Assembly: GCA_946620335.1 (NCBI GenBank)
Contig: CAMONF010000208.1
Location: forward strand, 1-6,393
Reading direction: 5' to 3'
DNA: 6,393 bases
Source of the DNA: an uncultured Clostridia bacterium
GTDB taxonomy: Bacteria; Bacillota; Clostridia; Lachnospirales; Lachnospiraceae
The notes beneath the pieces are model-generated. The model searched no databases. It worked only from the letters and a program-made list of their open reading frames with translations, and was not told the DNA's origin. This document shows, in pieces, positions 1-5,186 of this stretch. Numbering within the stretch: the first letter of the stretch is position 1; each line of letters opens with the position of its first letter. The position numbers and the translations under genes were made by a program.

Positions 1-690
1 TCCCTCAACATGAGCGGTTTCCTCTACACGGGCGCCGACATCGGCGGCTTCGGCTCCGATACCTCCAGGGAACTGCTTCTTCGCTGGCTGGCCATCGGCG
101 TCTTCACCCCCCTCATGCGGAACCACAGCGCCTGGAATACCCGCCGGCAGGAGTGCTACCAGTTCGAGCGGCCGGAGGACTTTGCCCACGTCGTAGGCGT
201 GCGCTACCGGCTCCTCCCGTATCTGTACAGCGAGTACGTGAAAGCGGCTCTGAACGACGACCTGTATTTCCGACCGCTGGCCTTCGATTATCCCGAGGAC
301 CCCATGGCGGTCAGGACAGAAGATCAGCTCATGCTCGGCGACGGCCTCATGGTGGCGCCGGTCTACACCCAGAACGCCGCAGGCCGGTATGTATACCTGC
401 CGGAGGACATGCTGTTCGTAAAATTCACTCCCGAGGGAATCCGTGAAGAGAAGATGACCGCGGGCGTGCATTACATAGACGTCGCGCTGAATGAAGTGCC
501 GCTCTTCGTGAAGAAGGAGCACATCCTGCCGCTGGCAGATTTCGCGGAGAGCGTGGAGGACCTGGACGAAGACAGGCTGGACCTCCTTGGCTGGGTCACC
601 GGCCCGGCGGAATATCTCCTGTACCGGGACGACGGGTACACCAGGGATTATGAGGACCCGGAGCATTTCCGGAAGATTCGAATGAATTGA
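1..690 (+). CDS. Glycoside hydrolase family 31 (alpha-glucosidase/alpha-xylosidase type), C-terminal part
   Basis: The reading frame is open from base 1, so the gene is cut by the window edge and only its last 229 codons are seen. GH31 enzymes are retaining hydrolases that cut alpha-linked glucose or xylose from oligosaccharides. The visible part begins at the end of the catalytic barrel. The GADIGGF motif (visible residues 11-17) carries the family's acid/base Asp (residue 13, bases 37-39). The MRNHSAWNTRRQE stretch (39-51) holds the R-x-H pair that lines the -1 sugar site. A later DQLMLGDGLMVAPV segment and a YRDDG motif near the end are typical of the beta-sandwich domain after the barrel. 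The protein stops soon after YRDDG, so the distal beta domain is short or absent, as in compact GH31 enzymes. No signal peptide can be judged. Exact substrate cannot be told from this fragment. The family call is firm. Confidence 0.93.
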   Translation, partial: SLNMSGFLYTGADIGGFGSDTSRELLLRWLAIGVFTPLMRNHSAWNTRRQECYQFERPEDFAHVVGVRYRLLPYLYSEYVKAALNDDLYFRPLAFDYPEDPMAVRTEDQLMLGDGLMVAPVYTQNAAGRYVYLPEDMLFVKFTPEGIREEKMTAGVHYIDVALNEVPLFVKKEHILPLADFAESVEDLDEDRLDLLGWVTGPAEYLLYRDDGYTRDYEDPEHFRKIRMN

Positions 691-711
691 TATAAAAAGG
701 GCAGTGAACAA

Positions 712-792
712 AGTGGGAATCAGGGGCGGTTCCTTTTCCCAGTTTTCTTTGAAAACTGGGAAAAGGACCCGCCCCTGATTCCCACTCTTTTT
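712..792. terminator. Long near-perfect hairpin between convergent genes, probable bidirectional terminator
   Basis: The arms 712-747 and 751-786 are reverse complements over 36 bases with one mismatch (T730 against C768) and a 3-base loop (TTT, 748-750). On the plus strand the stem is followed by C and then five T (788-792), which fits an intrinsic terminator for the GH31 gene ending at 690. On the minus strand the nearest T-run lies about ten bases past the stem, so termination of the gene ending at 809 is less certain. The stem is far longer than a terminator needs, so it may instead be a copy of a dispersed palindromic repeat that also serves as terminator. Confidence 0.75.
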
Positions 793-808
793 CAAATTTT
801 GTCTCCGC

Positions 809-1540
809 TCAGATCCTTCTGAGCAGCAGTAACTTTTTGGCTTCGAACTCGTCGCCCGTCAGGATCTGGGCGTCGTAGAGGGCCGTCAGCTTGGCCAGCA
901 GGTCGTAGACCTCCTCGCGGCCGAGGCGCGGGCCGGTCAGCTCGGCATCCAGGGCAGGATTGGTGTAGACAGGCGCTGCCGGCGCCGGCGCTGCGGGCTT
1001 TTCAACAGGCTTCTCCTGCTCGATGTAGGCGCTGATGTCCGGCAGGGTCTCGGTGTAATAGTCGTCGACCACATTGCGGATTTCGTGGTCGGTCATCCGG
1101 TCGTCCTCCTTCTTCTTCTTGGGAGCCGGGGCGGGGGCGGGAGCGGCGTTGCCGCTGTAGCCCTGCCGGGCGCTGAAGGTGCCGCGGCGCTTGGCTGCCT
1201 TCTCCAGGGCCTTCTGCTCGATCCGGGCGTTGACCTTGTTCTGGTAGGAGGAGACGATGATGGTCTTGAGGAGCCGGAAGATGAACATGAGCGCCAGGGC
1301 CAGGACTCCGGTGAGCACTGCCTGATAGCCATGGCCGCCCAGCCCCTGGAAGGCTCCGTAGACCATGAAACAGATGCAGGCCCCTATCACAAAGGGCCGG
1401 ATCAGGTTCGCGATCCTGTTGGTGAAGATCAGGGCGAAGAGATAGACTGTCAGGATGACTACACAGACGGCCATATGGTTGTTGAACTGATACTGCAGGT
1501 AGTCCGGGACTGTCTGCAGGTAGATCAGGATGCGCTCCAT
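809..1540 (-). CDS. Three-helix membrane protein with C-terminal SHOCT-like domain
   Basis: The protein has 243 residues. The start at 1540 is chosen because AAGGAGG lies 9 bases before it on the minus strand. The same frame stays open further upstream, but that would run into the divergent glnS promoter and glnS itself. Three hydrophobic segments are seen at about residues 23-40, 49-64 and 73-90. A basic, Lys/Arg-rich stretch follows (about 102-119), then an Ala-Pro linker (132-140) ending in KKKK, a charged segment with DYYTETLPDISAYIEQEKP, and a second Ala-Pro linker (182-190). The last 35 residues (VYDLLAKLTALYDAQILTGDEFEAKKLLLL) match the pattern of the SHOCT domain: paired Leu-rich turns, then I-L-T-x-x-E-F-x-x-K-K-x-x-L-L. 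SHOCT domains are short, often sit at the end of membrane or secreted proteins, and have a suspected role in oligomerisation; the function here is unknown. The basic region after helix 3 suggests a cytoplasmic C-terminal tail. The gene stands alone, convergent to GH31 and divergent from glnS. Confidence 0.85.
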   Translation of the reverse strand: MERILIYLQTVPDYLQYQFNNHMAVCVVILTVYLFALIFTNRIANLIRPFVIGACICFMVYGAFQGLGGHGYQAVLTGVLALALMFIFRLLKTIIVSSYQNKVNARIEQKALEKAAKRRGTFSARQGYSGNAAPAPAPAPKKKKEDDRMTDHEIRNVVDDYYTETLPDISAYIEQEKPVEKPAAPAPAAPVYTNPALDAELTGPRLGREEVYDLLAKLTALYDAQILTGDEFEAKKLLLLRRI

Positions 1541-1644
1541 GAAAAAAATCCTCCTTCCGGAAAAGCGTGCGGCTGCCGATCGGGGAGCCGAATACTGCGC
1601 TGACGTAACGAATATACATGCCTGCATAATGCGGGTTATGAAGG

Positions 1645-1674
1645 ATGATACCACATCATGGGGGTAATTTCCAG
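1645..1674 (-). promoter_or_regulatory. Candidate promoter for the SHOCT membrane protein gene
   Basis: On the minus strand TATCAT (1650 down to 1645) is preceded by TGG, giving an extended -10 of the TGnTATCAT kind. The best -35 is CTGGAA (1674 to 1669) at 18 bases, which is weak. This would give a leader of about 95 bases before the start codon at 1540. The extended -10 may make up for the poor -35. Confidence 0.35.
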
Positions 1675-1763
1675 TCTTGTACCCATATTTGATTGAAAAA
1701 ATATTACAAAATATTACGGAACTATTACTTTTTGCTCCGTGAGGGTCTCCGGAAAGAATAATT

Positions 1764-1792
1764 TTGCAACATGGACCTGCCTGTGGTATGAT
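1764..1792 (+). promoter_or_regulatory. Sigma-A type promoter for the glnS operon
   Basis: TTGCAA (1764-1769) and TATGAT (1787-1792) are spaced by 17 bases, and TGG directly before the -10 makes it an extended -10. Transcription should start near 1799, giving a leader of about 65 bases with GGGAGGAG (1846-1853) as the ribosome binding site for glnS. Confidence 0.75.
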
Positions 1793-1862
1793 TTGAGGCA
1801 GTTCATTGACAGAAGCTGTCTTCATTTTCCGACCAGAGGACAGCCGGGAGGAGAAGAGTGTA

Positions 1863-3545
1863 ATGGAAAACACAGAGAAGAAGGAAGCCCCCGCTTCCAG
1901 GAATTTTATTGAGAATATCATCGACCGGGACCTGGCCGAGGGTAAATACGAGAAGATCTGCACCCGCTTCCCGCCGGAGCCCAACGGATATCTCCACATC
2001 GGACACGCTAAGTCCATTCTTTTGAATTACGGTCTGGCCGAGGAGTACGGCGGCCAGTTCAACCTGCGCTTCGACGACACCAACCCCACCAAGGAGAAGA
2101 CGGAATTCGTCGAATCCATCAAGGCGGACGTGGACTGGCTGGGCGCCAAGTACGGCGAGCACCTGTATTTCGCTTCCAATTATTTCGGTATCATGTACGA
2201 GAAGGCGGTCCTCCTCATCAAGAAGGGCCTGGCCTACGTCTGCGACCTGAGCGCTGAGGAGATCCGCGCCTACCGCGGCACTCTGAGCGAGCCGGGCAAG
2301 AACTCCCCCTACCGTGACCGGTCCGTGGAGGAGAACCTTCGCCTCTTCGAGGAAATGAAGGCCGGCGTCTACCCCGACGGCGCCAAGGTCCTCAGGGCCA
2401 AGATCGACATGGCCTCGCCCAACATCAACATGAGAGACCCGGTCATTTACCGGATCGCACGCCTGAGCCACCACAACACCGGCGACGAGTGGTGCATCTA
2501 TCCCATGTATGACTTCGCCCATCCCATCGAGGACGCCGTCGAAGGCATCACCCACTCCATCTGCACCCTGGAGTTCGAGGACCACAGGCCCCTCTATGAC
2601 TGGGTCGTTGCCAACACCGACTGGGTCCATCCGCCCAAGCAGATCGAGTTCGCCAAGATGTACCTGACCAACGTGGTGACCGGCAAGCGCTACATCAAGA
2701 AGCTGGTGGAGCAGGGCATCGTGGACGGCTGGGACGATCCGCGCCTCGTGACCATCGCGGCTCTTCGCCGCCGCGGCTTCACGCCCGAGTCCATCCGCCG
2801 CTTCGTCGAGCTGGTGGGCGTCTCCAAGGCCGACTCCTCCGTGGACTACGCCATGCTGGAGTACTGCATCCGCGAGGATTTGAAGCTCAAGGCGCCGCGC
2901 CTCATGGCTGTCCTGGATCCGGTCAAGGTGGTGATCGACAACTATCCCGAGGGCCAGATCGAGTACCTGGACGTGGACAACAACGTGGAGAATCCGGAGC
3001 TGGGCCATCGCCAGATCCCCTTCGGCCGCGAGATCTACATCGAGCGCGAGGACTTCATGGAGACCCCTGTCCCCAAGTACAAGCGCCTTTATATCGGAAA
3101 TGAAGTCCGTCTCATGAACGCCTACTCCGTCACCGCCACTTCTTGCGAGAAGGACGCCGACGGCAACGTGACGCTGATCCACTGCACCTACGACCCGGCC
3201 ACACGCGGCGGCAACGCCCCCGACGGCCGCAAGGTCAAGGGCACCATCCACTGGGTGTCCGCCGAGAAGGGCGCCAAGGTCACGGTGAGACTCTATGAGA
3301 ACCTGGTGGACGAATCCAAGGGCGTCTACGACAAGGAGACCGGCGAGCTCAACCTGAACCCCAACTCCCTGACGGTCAAGGAGGCCTTCGTGGAGCCGGC
3401 TCTGGCCGAGGCCAAGCCTTTCGACAGCTTCCAGTTCGTCCGCAGCGGCTACTTTACCGCCGACTGCCACGACTCAAAGCCCGGCGCTCCGGTCTTCAAC
3501 CGGATCGTCTCCATGAAGAGCTCCTTCAAGCTGCCGAAGGCCTAA
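1863..3545 (+). CDS. glnS: Glutaminyl-tRNA synthetase
   Basis: The 560-residue product attaches glutamine to tRNA-Gln in the cytoplasm and is close to the usual bacterial length (about 555). The start at 1863 is chosen over an in-frame ATG at 1806 because GGGAGGAG ends 9 bases before it, and because homologues begin shortly before the conserved NFIENIIDRDL segment. The class I signature RFPPEPNGYLHIGHAKS spans residues 35-51 with HIGH at 45-48. PPEPNG is typical of GlnRS, as opposed to the APSPTG of GluRS. LRFDDTNP and the DGWDDPRL segment follow, then the C-terminal beta-barrel anticodon-binding region with YIEREDF, GNEVRLMNAY and LNLNPNSLT. The KMSKS loop is unusual: where E. coli has VMSKR this protein has VVTGKR (residues 271-276), keeping the Lys-Arg but not the Met-Ser. 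It is the first gene of a probable three-gene operon. No T-box controls it. Confidence 0.97.
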   Translation: MENTEKKEAPASRNFIENIIDRDLAEGKYEKICTRFPPEPNGYLHIGHAKSILLNYGLAEEYGGQFNLRFDDTNPTKEKTEFVESIKADVDWLGAKYGEHLYFASNYFGIMYEKAVLLIKKGLAYVCDLSAEEIRAYRGTLSEPGKNSPYRDRSVEENLRLFEEMKAGVYPDGAKVLRAKIDMASPNINMRDPVIYRIARLSHHNTGDEWCIYPMYDFAHPIEDAVEGITHSICTLEFEDHRPLYDWVVANTDWVHPPKQIEFAKMYLTNVVTGKRYIKKLVEQGIVDGWDDPRLVTIAALRRRGFTPESIRRFVELVGVSKADSSVDYAMLEYCIREDLKLKAPRLMAVLDPVKVVIDNYPEGQIEYLDVDNNVENPELGHRQIPFGREIYIEREDFMETPVPKYKRLYIGNEVRLMNAYSVTATSCEKDADGNVTLIHCTYDPATRGGNAPDGRKVKGTIHWVSAEKGAKVTVRLYENLVDESKGVYDKETGELNLNPNSLTVKEAFVEPALAEAKPFDSFQFVRSGYFTADCHDSKPGAPVFNRIVSMKSSFKLPKA

Positions 3546-3551
3546 GAGAAG

Positions 3552-4241
3552 ATGATCAGAACCTGTATTTTTGACCTGGACGGCACGACCCTCTATACCC
3601 TGGAATCCATCGCGCGGGCCGGCAACCGGATGCTGGAAGCCATGGGCTTCCCGCCGCGGCCCCTGGAAGAGTACCGCTTCTACTGCGGGGAAGGGGCTGA
3701 CATGCTGGTGGAGCGGGTCCTCAAGAAGGTGGACGGCTACAGCCGGGCAGCCTGGAAGGAGGGGTGCCAGCTGAACCGCCGTTTTCTGGCGGAGGCGCCC
3801 ATGTACGGCGTGCGCCCTTACGAGGGCATGGAGGAAGCGCTGGCGGTCCTCAAGGACCAGGGAATCCGGCTGGCTGTCTTTACCAACAAGCCCGACACGG
3901 CGGCGGGCGTCGCCATCAAGGCCGCCTTTGGCCGGGACCTCTTTGACCTGGTCCAGGGAGACAGCGGCAGCTATCCCCTGAAGCCGGACCCGGCCGGCGC
4001 GCTGGCCATCAGCCGGCTCTTCGGCGTAAGTCCGGAGGAATGTCTTTATTTTGGCGACAGCGCCACGGACATGAAGACCGCCCACGCGGCGGGCATGATC
4101 CCGGTCGGCTGCCTCTGGGGCTATCGGACGAGGGAGGAGCTCACGGAGAGCCGTGCAGCTTTCCTCATCGACGCGCCGGATGAAATTCCCGGTCTGGTGG
4201 ACCGGCTCAACGAGTTCTTCTTCCGGGTGGAGGAAGACTGA
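3552..4241 (+). CDS. HAD-superfamily phosphatase, phosphoglycolate phosphatase-like
   Basis: The 229-residue protein has all four haloacid dehalogenase motifs. Motif I is DLDGTT with nucleophile Asp8 and acid/base Asp10. Motif II is FTNK with Thr111. Motif III is the Lys of KPDP (Lys144). Motif IV is GDSATD with Asp169 and Asp173 for magnesium. The stretch between motifs I and II (about 15-85) is helical and fits a C1 cap, as in Gph and PGMB-type enzymes. It therefore probably removes phosphate from a small phosphorylated metabolite; 2-phosphoglycolate is the default guess of the family, but the substrate cannot be read from sequence. It begins 6 bases after the glnS stop. The only upstream purine-rich site (GAAGG, 3536-3540) lies inside the end of glnS, so translation is probably coupled to glnS. 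Confidence 0.92.
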   Translation: MIRTCIFDLDGTTLYTLESIARAGNRMLEAMGFPPRPLEEYRFYCGEGADMLVERVLKKVDGYSRAAWKEGCQLNRRFLAEAPMYGVRPYEGMEEALAVLKDQGIRLAVFTNKPDTAAGVAIKAAFGRDLFDLVQGDSGSYPLKPDPAGALAISRLFGVSPEECLYFGDSATDMKTAHAAGMIPVGCLWGYRTREELTESRAAFLIDAPDEIPGLVDRLNEFFFRVEED

Positions 4242-4245
4242 TAAA

Positions 4246-4262
4246 TCCCGGCCCGGCCGGGA
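4246..4262 (+). other. Intercistronic hairpin without T-tract
   Basis: TCCCGGC (4246-4252) and GCCGGGA (4256-4262) pair perfectly around a 3-base loop, four bases after the stop codon of the phosphatase gene. No T-run follows, so it is not a classical terminator. It could protect or mark the 3' end of the upstream message, or partly reduce read-through, before the next gene's ribosome binding site at 4275-4280. Confidence 0.5.
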
Positions 4263-4287
4263 GAGAGAACACATAGGAGGACCGGAT

Positions 4288-4551
4288 ATGGCTGAATATT
4301 CAAGGGAATGTCTTGTAGCTTTTCTGGAAGGCCAGGACCGTCTTTTTGACGAGCCGGTGGCGGAGACCCTGGAGGAGGCGGAGGAATTCCTCGAAGAGGT
4401 CATGGCTGAGGTGGTGGAGAACGCCGACGATCTGCGGGATTACCTGGAGGAGATCGGCATGGACACCTACGGCATGGATGATGAGGAGCTGATGGAGCAG
4501 GCGGAGGGGTTCACCCTGCCGTCCGGCGGCTTTCTGGTGGTCCAGGGCTGA
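4288..4551 (+). CDS. Small acidic protein of unknown function
   Basis: The 87-residue protein has a textbook ribosome binding site: AGGAGG at 4275-4280, 7 bases before the ATG. The frame is open further upstream, but no other start has such a site. The product is extremely acidic: 27 of 87 residues are Asp or Glu, with only three Arg and no Lys. It appears mostly helical from about 20 to 75, with Glu/Leu-rich segments (ETLEEAEEFLEEVMAEVVEN), then ends in a short PSGGFLVVQG tail that may form a strand. No catalytic motif, signal peptide or membrane segment is seen. I do not recognise a named family. It is the last gene of the glnS-phosphatase operon, 46 bases after the phosphatase gene. Its final codons lie inside the first unit of a 58-bp tandem repeat that continues past the stop. 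Confidence 0.85.
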   Translation: MAEYSRECLVAFLEGQDRLFDEPVAETLEEAEEFLEEVMAEVVENADDLRDYLEEIGMDTYGMDDEELMEQAEGFTLPSGGFLVVQG

Positions 4552-4753
4552 CGGAGACCGGGCTAAAAAGACTGGGTTTTCCGGTGGGATCCTGGTGGTC
4601 CAGGGCTGACGGGGACCGGGCTAAAAAAGCCGGGTTTTCCGGCGGGATCCTGGTGGTCCAGGGCTGACGGGGATCGGGTTAAAAAGGCCGGGTTTTCCGG
4701 CGGGATCCTGGTGGTCCAGGGCTGACGGAAATCGGGTTAAAAAGGCCGGGTTT
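4522..4753. repeat. Four tandem 58-bp units overlapping the 3' end of the acidic protein gene
   Basis: The units run 4522-4579, 4580-4637, 4638-4695 and 4696-4753, all exactly 58 bases. A degraded fifth start (TCTGACGG) is at 4754. Each unit contains CTGGTGGTCCAGGGCTGACGG, which in the first unit encodes the last residues LVVQG and the stop. Units 3 and 4 differ at two bases, units 2 and 3 at four, and unit 1 is the most different. This suggests that the gene's tail was copied outward, with recent duplication at the distal end. The period is not a multiple of three and each unit carries stops, so the array is not an extended coding repeat. At each junction a short stem GCCGG-GTTTT-CCGGC can form (for example 4629-4643 and 4687-4701). 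In the first junction the equivalent ACTGG/CCGGT still pairs. The segment CCTGG-TGGT-CCAGG can form a second small hairpin. Confidence 0.95.
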
Positions 4754-4820
4754 TCTGACGGGGCACTGGCGATTCGGTGGCGCGGAAACCTGCGCATGCA
4801 TGCCATCAAACGTAATCTGC

Positions 4821-4871
4821 AAGCGGCGGAGCGGAAAAGGGCCGGTAAGGCCTCCCGCTCCGCCGCTTTTT
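4821..4871 (+). terminator. Strong intrinsic terminator of the glnS operon
   Basis: A perfect 14-bp stem (4821-4834 with 4855-4868, AAGCGGCGGAGCGG on the left) encloses a 20-base loop that itself has a small GGCC/GGCC stem. The T-run is 4867-4871. It lies 270 bases after the acidic protein gene, beyond the tandem repeats. Confidence 0.9.
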
Positions 4872-5025
4872 ATGATTTGAGGCAGGGCTGATCAGGAACC
4901 GCTGTGGTCCGGCATCGCAGATATAAGCTGGCGATGGAAGGCTTGACGCTGAGATGGGCGCAAGGGGAAGAACTGCCGGAGGAGTCTGTTCTCATTTGCC
5001 GTGATGGGAAGGAATGAATGAAGTG
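4872..5025. other. Intergenic stretch between the glnS operon terminator and the htpG operator
   Basis: No convincing gene is seen. A 27-codon frame (4934-5017, starting MEGLTLRWAQGEE) exists but has no ribosome binding site and no recognisable similarity. The stretch begins with a 15-base sequence (4871-4885) identical to the -10 region of the glnS promoter (1787-1801), but no -35 accompanies it here. Confidence 0.5.
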
Positions 5026-5052
5026 TTAGCACTCAATTAAAGAGAGTGCTGA
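5026..5052 (+). promoter_or_regulatory. CIRCE operator (HrcA binding site)
   Basis: TTAGCACTC (5026-5034), nine spacer bases, then GAGTGCTGA (5044-5052). This matches the CIRCE consensus TTAGCACTC-N9-GAGTGCTAA with one mismatch. CIRCE is the site of the repressor HrcA, which controls groESL and dnaK operons in Firmicutes. Here it should place htpG under HrcA control. It lies just upstream of the -35 box rather than over the start of transcription. Confidence 0.93.
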
Positions 5053-5060
5053 TTTTTGTC

Positions 5061-5089
5061 TTGACTTTTGGACACCTGAGGGCTATGAT
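5061..5089 (+). promoter_or_regulatory. Sigma-A type promoter of htpG
   Basis: TTGACT (5061-5066) and TATGAT (5084-5089) are spaced by 17 bases, close to consensus. Transcription should start near 5096, giving a leader of about 90 bases. The CIRCE operator ends 8 bases before the -35 box. Confidence 0.85.
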
Positions 5090-5186
5090 ACTTTTACGGT
5101 CTTCCGGAGACGTGACGTGCTTCGGGGAGACCTTCTGTGACATTACCATGGGTTCATTTCCATGAAGAATAGAAGAGGTACAGACT

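Larger units (their letters stand above)
1541..1862. other. Divergent intergenic region between the SHOCT protein gene and glnS
   Basis: This stretch of about 320 bases holds no credible gene. It carries a good promoter toward glnS, a weaker candidate promoter in the other direction, and between them an AT-rich block (about 1675-1732) that stands out against the GC-rich surroundings. The block contains three TATTAC copies at 1702, 1712 and 1723. No T-box leader is present: the glnS leader from the predicted start of transcription is only about 65 bases and has no specifier or antiterminator structure that I can see. Confidence 0.7.

Noticed and set aside
1799..1862. T-box riboswitch before glnS
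   Set aside because: The leader is only about 65 bases and has no T-box sequence, specifier loop or terminator/antiterminator pair.
1541..2017. N-terminal extension of the SHOCT membrane protein up to 2017
   Set aside because: The frame stays open, but it would cover the glnS promoter and the start of glnS. The internal start at 1540 has an ideal AAGGAGG.
1803..3470. Long 555-codon frame on the minus strand opposite glnS
   Set aside because: It is rich in Val, Leu, Gly, Asp and His in the pattern expected of the reverse strand of a GC-rich gene, and glnS is certain on the plus strand.
3474..4403. 309-codon frame on the minus strand opposite the phosphatase gene
   Set aside because: It spans the plus-strand phosphatase gene and parts of its two neighbours, has no motif, and its Arg/His/Pro-rich make-up is that of a shadow.
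4522..4753. CRISPR array
   Set aside because: The units are contiguous 58-bp tandem copies without unique spacers, and there are no cas genes.
4621..4809. 62-codon minus-strand frame through the tandem repeats
   Set aside because: The repeating peptide arises from the 58-bp DNA repeat read across shifting frames. There is no ribosome binding site.
4934..5017. 27-codon plus-strand frame before htpG
   Set aside because: No ribosome binding site and no recognisable similarity. It is short enough to occur by chance.
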